Assembly: GCA_028714695.1 (NCBI GenBank)
Contig: JAQTLX010000002.1
Coordinates: forward strand, 390,775-454,774
DNA: 64,000 nt
Source: Ignavibacteria bacterium
GTDB taxonomy: Bacteria > Bacteroidota > Ignavibacteria > Tepidaquicellales > Tepidaquicellaceae
Direction: 5' to 3'
The position numbers and the translations under genes were made by a program. Position 1 is the stretch's first letter. Each line of letters begins with the position of its first letter. This document shows, piece after piece, positions 53,793 through 63,019 of this stretch. Below the pieces are notes generated by a model, which saw only the letters and a program-made list of their open reading frames with translations, had not been told where the DNA came from and made no database searches.

Positions 53793-56301
53793 TTTTTCGC
53801 AAAGAGTTCAGGAAGTTATAAGGCTCAGCAGGGAAGAGGCAATCAGGCTGGGGCATGATTACATAGGCACGGAACATTTACTACTCGGTATTATTCGTGA
53901 AGGCGAAGGACTCGCGATTAATATTTTCAGAAATTTATCAGTCGAAATATCGCAGTTAAAGAAAACAATAGAAGATACGGTCAAGCATACAGGAAGCACG
54001 CTGACGGTTGGAAATATACCGCTTACAAAGCAGGCAGAGAAAGTTTTGAAAATAACTTATCTGGAAGCGAAGTTATTTAAGTCGGACATAATAGGGACAG
54101 AGCATTTGCTTTTATCGATGCTGAGGGAAGACGATAATCTGGCAGCGCAGATTCTGCATCAGTTCGGAGTCACATATGACGTTGTAAAAACCGAACTTGT
54201 AAATATACTGACAGGTAAACCGACGGGAAACATAACTCCGGTTCAGCAGAAACAATCTTCGGATAAGAAAGCGGACAAATCAAAAACTCCGGTTCTTGAT
54301 AATTTCGGGCGCGATCTTACGAAACTTGCCATCGATAACAAACTTGATCCGATAGTAGGCAGAGAAAAAGAAATTGAAAGAGTGGCGCAGGTTTTGAGCC
54401 GCAGGAAGAAAAACAATCCTGTACTTATCGGAGAGCCGGGTGTAGGTAAAACAGCAATTGCCGAGGGACTTGCACTCAGGATAGTACAGAAGACAGTTTC
54501 TAGAATATTACATAATAAAAGGGTTGTAACGCTTGACCTTGCGGCGCTTGTCGCGGGTACGAAGTACCGCGGCCAGTTCGAAGAGAGAATGAAAGCCGTA
54601 ATGAACGAACTTGAAAAGGCAAAAGACGTAATACTCTTCATAGACGAATTACACACTATTGTAGGAGCAGGCGGCGCAAGCGGTTCGCTTGACGCATCGA
54701 ATATTTTTAAGCCTGCGTTATCAAGAGGCGAGTTGCAGTGTATCGGCGCCACAACATTGAATGAATACAGGCAGTATATTGAAAAAGACGGAGCGCTTGA
54801 CAGGCGATTCCAGAAAATAATGGTAGAACCTACAACAGTTGATGAGACCATACAGATATTGAATAACATTAAGAGCAAATACGAAGAACACCATTCGGTA
54901 AGATATTCGAAAGAAGCAATTGAGGAGGCTGTCAGGCTCAGCGACAGATATATTTCCGACAAGTTTTTACCGGACAAAGCAATCGATGTACTTGATGAAG
55001 CGGGTTCGCGCGTTCACCTTGCACACATCATAGTACCTGCCGATATTGCAAAACTTGAAGCGGACATAGAAGCGCTGCGGATTGAAAAGACTCAGGTTAT
55101 TAAGTCGCAGAATTACGAGGAAGCGGCGAAGATTAGGGACAAAGAGAAAAAATTATTATCAGATCTGGAAGAAGCAAAGTTTGACTGGGATTTAAAGTCA
55201 CAGAATACATTTTACGAAGTTACGGAACAGAATGTTGCCGATGTTGTAGCAATGATGACAGGAATACCTGTGAACAGAGTTGCAGAATCCGAAACGAACC
55301 GTCTCGTTAACATGGAAGATTATCTGAAAAAAGTGATAATAGGGCAGGATGAAGCGATTGAGAAGTTATCGAAATCCATAAGAAGGGCAAGAGCGGGATT
55401 GAAGGATCCGAACCGGCCTATTGGTTCATTTGTTTTTCTCGGTCCTACGGGAGTGGGTAAAACGGAACTTGCGAAGCAACTCGCTAAATTTTTATTTGAT
55501 TCGGAAGACGCTTTGATACGCGTAGATATGAGCGAGTATATGGAAAAATTCAATGTATCAAGGCTTGTGGGAGCGCCTCCGGGATATGTAGGATATGAAG
55601 AAGGCGGGCAACTTACGGAGAAAGTAAGAAGAAAGCCATACAGCGTAGTGCTTCTTGATGAGGTTGAAAAAGCGCATCCTGACACGTTTAATGTGCTGCT
55701 TCAGGTGTTAGACGACGGTTCATTGACGGACGGACTCGGAAGAAAAGTTGATTTCAAGAACACCATAATAATTATGACTTCGAATATCGGCACTCGCGAT
55801 ATAAAGATGGATAAGGTACTTGGATTCGGAGATTCGAAAGATATAACAAAATATGAAAAGATGAAAACGAATATTGATGATGCAGTTAAGAAAGTTTTTT
55901 CCCCTGAATTTTTAAACAGAATTGACGACTTTTTAGTATTCCACCAACTTGGAAGAGAAAGTATTCTAAAAATTGTTGATATTTCAGTTGAAAAACTTCA
56001 GAAAAGACTTAAGCATCAGAATATAACAATTGAAATTACAAAATCCGCAAAGGAATTAATTGCCGACAAAGGATTCGATCAGAATTACGGTGCGCGACCT
56101 TTAAGAAGGGCGATACAGAATTATCTGGAAGATCCTTTAAGCGAAGAGATATTAAAAGGCAATGTAAAGGAAAACACAAAAGTTCGAGTTAAATTGAAGA
56201 AGGGTACTGAAGAATTTGTTTTCGAACCCGTTAAAGGAGGTTCTTCAAATATGGATTCATCTGATGAAATTGTGGAAGAGCCGAAAGAAATTAAAGGATA
56301 A
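53782..56301 (+). CDS. clpC: ATP-dependent Clp protease ATP-binding subunit ClpC
   Basis: 839 residues. Class I Hsp100 unfoldase that feeds proteins to ClpP. Order of parts: two Clp N repeats (about 5-145, with HDYIGTEHLLLGIIREGEG), first AAA domain with Walker A GEPGVGKT at about 217-224 and Walker B ILFIDELHT, a middle domain with a UVR-type motif (NYEEAAKIRDKEKKL), which marks ClpC rather than ClpB, second AAA domain with GPTGVGKTELAK near 555 and VVLLDEVEKAHPD, and the C-terminal D2-small region RPLRRAIQNYLEDPLSE. No clpP or mcsA/B gene is nearby. The ATG overlaps the bacilliredoxin gene; a ribosome site (AAAGGAG) lies in that gene's last codons. Confidence 0.96.
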   Translation: MDSNFSQRVQEVIRLSREEAIRLGHDYIGTEHLLLGIIREGEGLAINIFRNLSVEISQLKKTIEDTVKHTGSTLTVGNIPLTKQAEKVLKITYLEAKLFKSDIIGTEHLLLSMLREDDNLAAQILHQFGVTYDVVKTELVNILTGKPTGNITPVQQKQSSDKKADKSKTPVLDNFGRDLTKLAIDNKLDPIVGREKEIERVAQVLSRRKKNNPVLIGEPGVGKTAIAEGLALRIVQKTVSRILHNKRVVTLDLAALVAGTKYRGQFEERMKAVMNELEKAKDVILFIDELHTIVGAGGASGSLDASNIFKPALSRGELQCIGATTLNEYRQYIEKDGALDRRFQKIMVEPTTVDETIQILNNIKSKYEEHHSVRYSKEAIEEAVRLSDRYISDKFLPDKAIDVLDEAGSRVHLAHIIVPADIAKLEADIEALRIEKTQVIKSQNYEEAAKIRDKEKKLLSDLEEAKFDWDLKSQNTFYEVTEQNVADVVAMMTGIPVNRVAESETNRLVNMEDYLKKVIIGQDEAIEKLSKSIRRARAGLKDPNRPIGSFVFLGPTGVGKTELAKQLAKFLFDSEDALIRVDMSEYMEKFNVSRLVGAPPGYVGYEEGGQLTEKVRRKPYSVVLLDEVEKAHPDTFNVLLQVLDDGSLTDGLGRKVDFKNTIIIMTSNIGTRDIKMDKVLGFGDSKDITKYEKMKTNIDDAVKKVFSPEFLNRIDDFLVFHQLGRESILKIVDISVEKLQKRLKHQNITIEITKSAKELIADKGFDQNYGARPLRRAIQNYLEDPLSEEILKGNVKENTKVRVKLKKGTEEFVFEPVKGGSSNMDSSDEIVEEPKEIKG

Positions 56302-56306
56302 TTTTA

Positions 56307-57308
56307 ATGAGCAAAAAAACGCCTTTCAATGCATACGTAAGTGCAGTGGGGCATTATTTCCCCGAAAAAGTTATAACAAATAAACATTTTGAAAGTTATC
56401 TGGATACGACTGATGATTGGATTAGAACGAGAACCGGCATTTCGGAAAGACGATATCTTGAGAAGGATCAGCCGACATCATACGCAGCAGTAAGAGCGGC
56501 CAGAATGATACTGGAAAAAAGAGGAATTTCAGCAAAAGAAATTGATTTAATAATTATTACTACCGTAACGCCGGATATGTTCTATCCTTCAACGGCAGCG
56601 CGGGTTCAGAATGAACTAGGCGCAAAATGCTGGGGGTTTGATTTATCGGCAGCATGTTCCGGGTTTATATTCGGACTGAATACGGCAGCGCAGTTCATTG
56701 AAAACGGCACATGTAAAAAAGTACTATTAATAGGCGCCGATAAAATGTCAAGCATAGCAAACATGGAGGATAGAAACACATGTGTGCTTTTTGGCGACGG
56801 CGCGGCAGGATTTCTTCTTGAGCCGACAGAGGATAAGACAATCGGTGTCATGGACGCGTTACTGCATATGGACGGCAGCGGAGGAGAGTTTCTTTGCCAG
56901 CCGGGAGGAGGCAGTCTTAATCCTCCGACGCATGAGACAGTAGACAAGAAAATGCATTTTGTACATCAGGAAGGAAAAGTTGTATTCAGAGAAGCGGTAA
57001 AAGGGATGGCTGATATTTCGGTTGAAATTATGGAAAAGAACGGTCTTACGTCCGAGGATGTTGCCTTTCTTGTTCCGCATCAGGCGAATTTAAGAATCAT
57101 ACAGGCGACAGCAGACAGGATGGGAGTAAGTCTTGACAAGGTAATGATAAACATTAATAAATACGGTAACACTACTTCCTGTACGATACCGTCCTGTATT
57201 TCGGAACATTTTTATGAAGGCAAAGTTAAAAAAGGCGATAATTTAATTCTTTCGAGTTTCGGAGCCGGTTTTACGTGGGGTTCGATACTTCTGAAGTGGG
57301 CAATATAA
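56307..57308 (+). CDS. fabH: Beta-ketoacyl-ACP synthase III
   Basis: 333 residues, full length. It condenses acetyl-CoA with malonyl-ACP to start fatty acid synthesis. The triad is complete: Cys117 in DLSAACSGF, His in VPHQANLRII and Asn in NKYGNTTSC. Also seen: TRTGISERRYL and GDGAAGFLLEP. Starts 5 bases after clpC with AAAGGA upstream, so it is co-transcribed. A strong hairpin follows. Confidence 0.96.
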   Translation: MSKKTPFNAYVSAVGHYFPEKVITNKHFESYLDTTDDWIRTRTGISERRYLEKDQPTSYAAVRAARMILEKRGISAKEIDLIIITTVTPDMFYPSTAARVQNELGAKCWGFDLSAACSGFIFGLNTAAQFIENGTCKKVLLIGADKMSSIANMEDRNTCVLFGDGAAGFLLEPTEDKTIGVMDALLHMDGSGGEFLCQPGGGSLNPPTHETVDKKMHFVHQEGKVVFREAVKGMADISVEIMEKNGLTSEDVAFLVPHQANLRIIQATADRMGVSLDKVMININKYGNTTSCTIPSCISEHFYEGKVKKGDNLILSSFGAGFTWGSILLKWAI

Positions 57309-57317
57309 TTTTTATTG

Positions 57318-57366
57318 AAAAGGTATTGTTATAATTACAATCGTAATTATTCAATGCCTTTTGTTT
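57318..57366 (+). terminator. Long hairpin between fabH and ispE
   Basis: Stem aaaaggtattg / caatgcctttt extended inward by ataattac / gtaattat around a 4-base loop, about 19 pairs with small mismatches, then ttgtttt. It ends 24 bases before ispE. It is a plausible terminator or attenuator. Confidence 0.7.
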
Positions 57367-57390
57367 TACGATGACTTAAATTTATTAACT

Positions 57391-58248
57391 ATGATTATTA
57401 AAGCACCGGCAAAAATAAATATCGGCTTAAGGATTTTAAATAAACGGGATGACGGATATCATACGATTGAAACAATTTTTTATCCCGTAAAACTTTTCGA
57501 CAAAATTGATGTAAGCATACTTCCCAGCGAAAGTGATTTGAATTCCGTTATTATAAAGACCGAAAAACACGCCGTTCCTCTTACGAAGACAAATACCTGC
57601 GTTAAGATAATCGAATCATTTTTTCAAGTATTCCGGATAAAGGAAACATTCAAGATAAATATATTTCTGGAAAAGAACATTCCGATAGGCGGCGGTCTTG
57701 GGGGCGGCAGTTCCGATGCGGGTTCGCTTCTGAGATATCTCGTGAAATATTTCAAAATTGATATTGCAGAGAACAGACATAAGATAATCGAAGCAGCATT
57801 GTCTGTCGGCAGCGATGTGCCATTTTTTCTTATTCAGAAACCTTGCTATGCTACAGGCAGGGGGGAGAAACTTAAATTGCTGAATAAGTTTTTGCTTGAT
57901 TATGATGTTCTGCTCGTCAATCCGAACAAACATGTATCGACAAAGTGGGCATATGAAAATCTTAATTTTGACAGTAACCTTAACAAAGAAACAACATTAT
58001 CCGAAATAGAAGAATTTGATATAGATAATAGGAATTTGTTTGAAAATGAATTTGAGACAGTCGTATTTGAAAAATATCCAGAACTTGCAGAAGTAAAAAA
58101 TCAATTAGTATCGTTCGGTGCGGATTTTACTTCTTTGAGCGGAAGCGGCGCCGTTCTTTACGGACTATTCGACAGAAAAGGCAGCAGTAAAATAAAATCA
58201 GCCTTTAACAACTTTAAAGCATTTGATTACTTCGTCGCTATCGGCTGA
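57391..58248 (+). CDS. ispE: 4-diphosphocytidyl-2-C-methyl-D-erythritol kinase
   Basis: 285 residues. It phosphorylates the fourth intermediate of the MEP isoprenoid pathway. Seen: IKAPAKINIGLRIL with GYHTIETIFYPV at the start, the GHMP ATP loop IPIGGGLGGGSSDAGSLLRYL (in two parts), and the C-terminal SLSGSGAVLYGLF. ATG 57391 gives the standard start; the frame continues up to 57361 without conserved text. The end is 9 bases from the convergent DUF5683-like gene. Confidence 0.96.
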   Translation: MIIKAPAKINIGLRILNKRDDGYHTIETIFYPVKLFDKIDVSILPSESDLNSVIIKTEKHAVPLTKTNTCVKIIESFFQVFRIKETFKINIFLEKNIPIGGGLGGGSSDAGSLLRYLVKYFKIDIAENRHKIIEAALSVGSDVPFFLIQKPCYATGRGEKLKLLNKFLLDYDVLLVNPNKHVSTKWAYENLNFDSNLNKETTLSEIEEFDIDNRNLFENEFETVVFEKYPELAEVKNQLVSFGADFTSLSGSGAVLYGLFDRKGSSKIKSAFNNFKAFDYFVAIG

Positions 58249-58257
58249 TTTAAAATC

Positions 58258-59154
58258 TTAGAATCCTATTTTCAGATTAAAATAAGATGTTATTACACTT
58301 CTTCCTTCCTTTACGGAATATACTGGAGCAAAACTAATATTTCCCTGTGCTGATAATTTATTGTTATACGAGTGAACACTCAACACTCCATCGACAGTTG
58401 ATGCGATGTGATTCAAAATTACGACAGTGAGAGTCGTTGTACCTTTATCATAATAATTGTTTGCATTCTGCCTGTCCGTCATATAATTACTTATCTGTGA
58501 AAGTTCCGGATAATATTCATAATTGTTTTTAGTAATATCAGGTCCTGCCTGGTCCCAGCCGCACGTATAAGTTCTGTATTTTCCAATAACCTCATAATAC
58601 TGCTGATCGCCGTAATTCGGCAGAGTATGAGAAAATCCGCTTTGTTCTTCACAGGAATTTACTTGTGCTCTTAACGTATTAAGATTTTGTTCATTCGGAT
58701 TAATTCCGCTTGAGCCAGTAAAATTTTGTGAAACCAGCCAGGCTGCGTATTTCCTGACACTCCAGTGCTGGTCTGCATACTGCTGATATGCGGTTGTCTG
58801 ATCGTTTCCTTTTTTCTGGAATGTCGCATAAGTAACCCACAAACCCGCTTCTATCGCAAGGAATATAGCGCTCTTGATATAACTCTTTGCATAAAATTCA
58901 CCGGCGCCGGGAATAACAGCCGAAAGTACTCCTCCCAAAAAAGGATTTTTTTCTTTAGTTGAATCATAGTCAGCCGTTTTAGTAACGAACTTTTTATTGC
59001 TGATATTATCAACGGATAAAACTTTCGTGCTTAGACCCTGCAGAGAATTATCTTTATCGAAGTTATTATTCATATTTGCATATTGCGCATATGAATTATA
59101 AAACGAAATACAACTGAAAATTATTACAACGACTAATAATTTTGATTTTTTCAT
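58258..59154 (-). CDS. DUF5683-like exported protein, larger paralogue
   Basis: 298 residues. Signal peptide (LLVVVIIFSCISFYNSYAQ). A hydrophobic pair begins at KNPFLGGVLSAVIPGAGEFYAKSYIKSAIFLAIEAGLWVTY (about 70-112), the sort of motif seen in DUF5683 proteins (S-x-I-P-G-x-G-x-x-Y). The tail is Tyr/Asn-rich and ends in NLKIGF. The gene starts on the truA stop (TGATG overlap), so it is translationally coupled. Function unknown; a related protein lies on the other side of truA. The preceding in-frame TTG is a possible alternative start. Confidence 0.7.
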   Translation of the reverse strand: MKKSKLLVVVIIFSCISFYNSYAQYANMNNNFDKDNSLQGLSTKVLSVDNISNKKFVTKTADYDSTKEKNPFLGGVLSAVIPGAGEFYAKSYIKSAIFLAIEAGLWVTYATFQKKGNDQTTAYQQYADQHWSVRKYAAWLVSQNFTGSSGINPNEQNLNTLRAQVNSCEEQSGFSHTLPNYGDQQYYEVIGKYRTYTCGWDQAGPDITKNNYEYYPELSQISNYMTDRQNANNYYDKGTTTLTVVILNHIASTVDGVLSVHSYNNKLSAQGNISFAPVYSVKEGRSVITSYFNLKIGF

Positions 59155-59897
59155 CAATAATAAATTTTGTTTAAAAAAAGGCCGTTAGCCGGTAAATATG
59201 TTGCCTTTATTTTATCTCCTTTTGAAAATTTTTCTTTAGTTTCTTCTATTTCGAGTCTGCCTCTTCCAAGGTCAATCAGGCAGCCGATTACAGCCCTCAC
59301 CATAGAGTGAAGAAATCTGTCGGATGAAATAACAAATTCAAGTTTTCCGTTCTTTTTATCGTAAACGTATTTGATTTGTTTTAAATTGCACCTGAATCCG
59401 TGCTTGTCGCTGTGATTCTTGCAAAACGATTTAAAAGAATTATATCCGCATATAATTTTAATAAATTCATCTATAATATTAAAGTCAAGTGCGTAATTTA
59501 ATTTGAAATAATATTTTCTTCCGATTGAAATGTTGTTCGTTGTAATTCTATAAATGTACTCGCGTTCAACAGCGGAATATCTTGAGTGGAAGGCGTCATC
59601 TACTTTTTCGATGCTTTTTATTGTGATGCTTTCTGGAACAATTGAATTAAGAGAGTATAAAAATTTTTCGGTATCATCAATGTTTGCCGCGGTTTTGAAG
59701 TTTGCAGTCTGGTTATACGCATGAACGCCGGCATCTGTTCTGCCGGCGCCCGTTAGTTTAATTTCCGTTCTTAGTATAGTAAATAAAGCATTTTCCAGGA
59801 CTTCCTGTATTGTGTTACTGTGTTTCTTCTGTCTTTGCCAGCCTACATAATCCGAACCGTCATATTCAATTATTATCCTGTAGTTCAGTCTGTCCAA
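59154..59897 (-). CDS. truA: tRNA pseudouridine(38-40) synthase
   Basis: 247 residues. It converts uridines 38-40 in the tRNA anticodon stem to pseudouridine. Seen: IIIEYDGSDYVGWQRQ, the catalytic loop GAGRTDAGVHA with Asp55, and FLHSMVRAVIGCLIDLGRG. The start codon is TTG, 1 base after the stop of the upstream DUF5683-like gene; no ATG fits the conserved N-terminus. Middle gene of dsbD, DUF5683-like, truA, DUF5683-like. Confidence 0.95.
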   Translation of the reverse strand: MDRLNYRIIIEYDGSDYVGWQRQKKHSNTIQEVLENALFTILRTEIKLTGAGRTDAGVHAYNQTANFKTAANIDDTEKFLYSLNSIVPESITIKSIEKVDDAFHSRYSAVEREYIYRITTNNISIGRKYYFKLNYALDFNIIDEFIKIICGYNSFKSFCKNHSDKHGFRCNLKQIKYVYDKKNGKLEFVISSDRFLHSMVRAVIGCLIDLGRGRLEIEETKEKFSKGDKIKATYLPANGLFLNKIYY

Positions 59898-59898
59898 A

Positions 59899-60645
59899 TT
59901 AAAATGATTTTACAAAATTCAAACGTAATCCGTCGATTTTGTTCTGCGGAGATGTCGTAAATTCGCTGCTTAAGTGCATTCCGCCGGTCTGAGCATTTCC
60001 TTTGTTTGTAAGTATTAAAGCGGAGATGCCGCTGACCAGACGGTTAATAATCATTCCGGTTATGAACAAGGTTCTGACATTATATGTACGTTCGCTTCTT
60101 TTCCTCTGCAAATCAAATAAATCCATATTGTCTTTGCTGTCCCAGTTCCAGTAAAATGTATTTATATCATATAATTTATTGTATTCACCTCTGGCAAGTT
60201 TATTATTATTGTAATCGTAAATGCTGAGGAAACTGCCAACATTGGAAAAGTAATCGTCGTCTTTACCGCTTTTACTAAGTCCTGAGTGCGTTGACGCATA
60301 AGAGCGCGAATCGTCACGTAAAATATTTCCGTAATAATTCACTCCGAAAAGACCCAGCCACATTGCCGCTTCGGCGCCCAGAAAATAGCCGCCCACATCC
60401 ATTCTTCCGGCATAGTAATGCCCGGCACCGGGTAAAATCAGCGACAGCAATGCCGACAGGGCAGGGGATTTTTGGTTTACATCCGCTGCACCGTTTAATG
60501 TTCTGCCGGTTGTTTCAGTTGTCATAACTTTGTTTCTTGCATCCGATAATTTATATGCGCCGTCTGTATTTTTAATTTGCGCATTCAATACTGCGGCAAA
60601 CAACAACGATATAACTATAACAGCAACTTTTGCTTTATTTTGCAT
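59899..60645 (-). CDS. DUF5683-like exported protein, smaller paralogue
   Basis: 248 residues. Signal peptide (VAVIVISLLFAAVLNAQ). Contains KSPALSALLSLILPGAGHYYAGRMDVGGYFLGAEAAMW in two hydrophobic blocks (about 58-98), the same P-G-A-G-x-x-Y-A feature as in the 58258 gene, and a C-terminal hydrophobic segment (LFITGMIINRLVSGISALIL). The two are distant paralogues. It overlaps dsbD by 11 bases. Role unknown; probably envelope-located. Confidence 0.7.
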   Translation of the reverse strand: MQNKAKVAVIVISLLFAAVLNAQIKNTDGAYKLSDARNKVMTTETTGRTLNGAADVNQKSPALSALLSLILPGAGHYYAGRMDVGGYFLGAEAAMWLGLFGVNYYGNILRDDSRSYASTHSGLSKSGKDDDYFSNVGSFLSIYDYNNNKLARGEYNKLYDINTFYWNWDSKDNMDLFDLQRKRSERTYNVRTLFITGMIINRLVSGISALILTNKGNAQTGGMHLSSEFTTSPQNKIDGLRLNFVKSF

Positions 60646-62443
60646 TTAATAATTTTTGAATTCTTTCTGAAAACTCTTCGGGTTTTAGGAATCCTGTAAC
60701 CCTCAACTCTTTTATTTCTTCTCCGTTTGCTTTCATGAAAATTACAACGGGAAGACCTTTTATAGCATATTTACTTGAAATATCCGAATTTTCTTTCGTT
60801 AAGTCAATCTTAATGTTGTTCATTGATTTTGACAGGTCAACTACCTTTCCATCAACATAAGTGTACTTATCGAGTTCTTTGCATTGGGCGCACCAGTCGG
60901 CATAAAAATCTATCATAATTGGTTTCTTATCTGCCTTAATTGAATTTTCAATTTGTTCTACTGATGTTAATTTTTTCCATTCGACTTCTACGGTTTTTGA
61001 TTCCGGCTTTATTAACCATACACCGAACACGATACCGGCGATTGCTATAGCATATTTTACTTTGGTGTATCCTTTTGCATTCAGTCCTTTGTTATCAAAA
61101 ATTATCAGATACACGCCGGAGAGAATTATTGAAAGCGGGAATACGACATTATAAATGTTTTCAGGAATAAGCGGAGCAAGCGTATTCAACGCCATGATAA
61201 CCAGCACCAGACCGAAAATAATTTTAACGCTAATCATCCATTCGCCCGAACGGGGAAGTTTGCTTATTGAACTTGAGAAGGCAGCAAGGAATATGTACGG
61301 AACACCGAGACCGAGCGATAGGACGAAGAATAGGAAGAATCCCATTAACGGGCTGCCTAATTTTCCGACATAAACAAGGAGGCTGAGAACGATAGGACCG
61401 ATACACGGTGCCGCAATGAAGCCAACGAGAAGTCCCATCATAAGCGAACCAATAAATCCTTTACGGTTTTTATTTCCTTCCAGGGCAAGTTTCTGAGGTA
61501 CTCTGATTTCCCATAGTCCGAACATTGAAGTTGATAATGCGACAAAAATAAGCGCAATAACTACAATAACTATAGGGCTTTGTAATGCGGTTCCTAAAAT
61601 GCTCCCTGTCAATGCTGCAAAAAGTCCAAGCAGAGAATATGTAACTCCCATTCCAATTGCATAGAAAACTCCCATCATGATGCTCTGGAACCTGTTACCG
61701 CTTGACTGCGAGCCGAAATAACTTATTGTAATAGGGATTAAAGGATAAATGCACGGAGTAAGGTTCAAAGCAAGTCCCCATACAAAAATCACAAGTATAC
61801 CGAGGAATAATCCTTTTTCTTCGATGAATTTAGAAACTTTTTCTTCATCAGGATTCTGACCTTCGGGTCTTTGATTTTCCTTCATTGTTTCTTTGACAGG
61901 AGGAACATCACTTTTAGTTGGTTTTGAAAAATCAATTTTTGCAAAAACATCTTTATTTGCATCTGCTCCTTTTTTGGAAATATTTATTTTAATATCACTC
62001 TTTAAAGATTTAGGAGGATAGCATGCAGCATTATCGCATGCCTGATAACTCAGTTCAAGCGGTATTGAATACGTGCCGTCCTTTAAATCTTTTTTAGGAA
62101 GCATAGTTACGCCGATGACTAATTCGCCTTCATAAACCGGAATTTCGGTTGAACTGAAAGCGAACTTGTACATTTTATGAGCAGGATAATAAAAATTTAT
62201 AATATTGAAATCCGCAGCGGTCGACAAAAGTTCTGTTTTTATAAACGAATCGTCAGCCGGAGAAACGGAATTTATATGGTATTTTTCTTTAATTTTAATC
62301 TTTAAAGCAATTTTTACCGTATCGGCAGAAGAGTAAGACTCTCTGTCCGAAAAAACTTTATACGAAAGGTGTTCAGTTTCCTGAGCATATAAATTCAGGG
62401 AAAAGAATAAAAACAACAAAAAAAGAAGTGATTTTTTTCTCAT
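60635..62443 (-). CDS. dsbD: Thiol:disulfide interchange protein DsbD
   Basis: 602 residues. It moves electrons from cytoplasmic thioredoxin to the periplasm to reduce disulfides. Three parts are seen: an N-terminal DsbD-alpha-like domain after a signal peptide (with SYQACDNAACYPPKS), a middle eight-helix domain with the cysteines of LTPCIYPLIPIT and AAPCIGPIVLSLL, and a C-terminal thioredoxin domain with WCAQCKEL. First gene of the minus-strand operon; its leader shares a 237-base divergent region with the small 62681 gene. Confidence 0.93.
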   Translation of the reverse strand: MRKKSLLFLLFLFFSLNLYAQETEHLSYKVFSDRESYSSADTVKIALKIKIKEKYHINSVSPADDSFIKTELLSTAADFNIINFYYPAHKMYKFAFSSTEIPVYEGELVIGVTMLPKKDLKDGTYSIPLELSYQACDNAACYPPKSLKSDIKINISKKGADANKDVFAKIDFSKPTKSDVPPVKETMKENQRPEGQNPDEEKVSKFIEEKGLFLGILVIFVWGLALNLTPCIYPLIPITISYFGSQSSGNRFQSIMMGVFYAIGMGVTYSLLGLFAALTGSILGTALQSPIVIVVIALIFVALSTSMFGLWEIRVPQKLALEGNKNRKGFIGSLMMGLLVGFIAAPCIGPIVLSLLVYVGKLGSPLMGFFLFFVLSLGLGVPYIFLAAFSSSISKLPRSGEWMISVKIIFGLVLVIMALNTLAPLIPENIYNVVFPLSIILSGVYLIIFDNKGLNAKGYTKVKYAIAIAGIVFGVWLIKPESKTVEVEWKKLTSVEQIENSIKADKKPIMIDFYADWCAQCKELDKYTYVDGKVVDLSKSMNNIKIDLTKENSDISSKYAIKGLPVVIFMKANGEEIKELRVTGFLKPEEFSERIQKLLNAK

Positions 62444-62680
62444 AATACCAATACCCGCAGGTTTTTAATAATTTTTAATGCAAAATAATTAAGAAACTTA
62501 CCTGTAATTACTTGTAATTTCAACAGAAAAAGCCCTAATTCGGCGTGTATGCTTGATTTTCTCTTGATTTTCAGTTATTTTTGTATAAGAACAATTTATA
62601 AATCAATTGAATTATATTATAGAGATTTGATAATTACTTCTTTTTTCATTAGATTATAAAATAAATAAAGGAGAGAAATT

Positions 62681-62935
62681 TTGAAGCCAACAGCAAAAAC
62701 AAAGTCAAAAAGTGATAATCCGTTGAGTGAACTTATAGATGATGAAGTATTTAACACATTGAAGAAATACAAATTACTTGATGAAAAAGCCATCAGGGAT
62801 TACAAAATTCGCCAGATGTATAAGGATATGAGGCGTGAGATGAGTGCAGGAGAGGCAATCGATAAAATACAGGAAATGTTTCCGTATCTACAATTTGATA
62901 CAATCAGAAAGATAGTTTACCAGGTGTCGAAGTAA
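62681..62935 (+). CDS. Small charged protein of unknown function, TTG start
   Basis: 84 residues, very rich in Lys, Asp and Glu. After a lysine-rich start, the sequence FNTLKKYKLLDEKAIRDYKIRQMYKDMRREMSAGEAIDKIQEMFPYLQFDTIRKIVY is visible in helical blocks; the last part could be a helix-turn-helix (a DNA-binding role is a guess). The start is TTG at 62681 with a strong ribosome site AAGGAG 7 bases upstream; there is no in-frame ATG near. A terminator follows. Its size and good translation signals suggest a real, expressed protein. Confidence 0.65.
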   Translation: MKPTAKTKSKSDNPLSELIDDEVFNTLKKYKLLDEKAIRDYKIRQMYKDMRREMSAGEAIDKIQEMFPYLQFDTIRKIVYQVSK

Positions 62936-62954
62936 GGATTTTTATAGTTCTATA

Positions 62955-62986
62955 AAAGCCGGTAGATTTTCTGCCGGCTTTTTTTA
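62955..62986 (+). terminator. Terminator before nadE
   Basis: Stem aagccgg.aga / tct.ccggctt (11 pairs with one G-T) followed by seven T. Confidence 0.85.
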
Positions 62987-63019
62987 TTTCCATTTTATAA
63001 TTAATTTGGTAAAAAAGTC

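Noticed and set aside
54243..54977. 244-codon minus-strand frame inside clpC
   Set aside because: Shadow of clpC; Ser/Leu-rich low-information translation.
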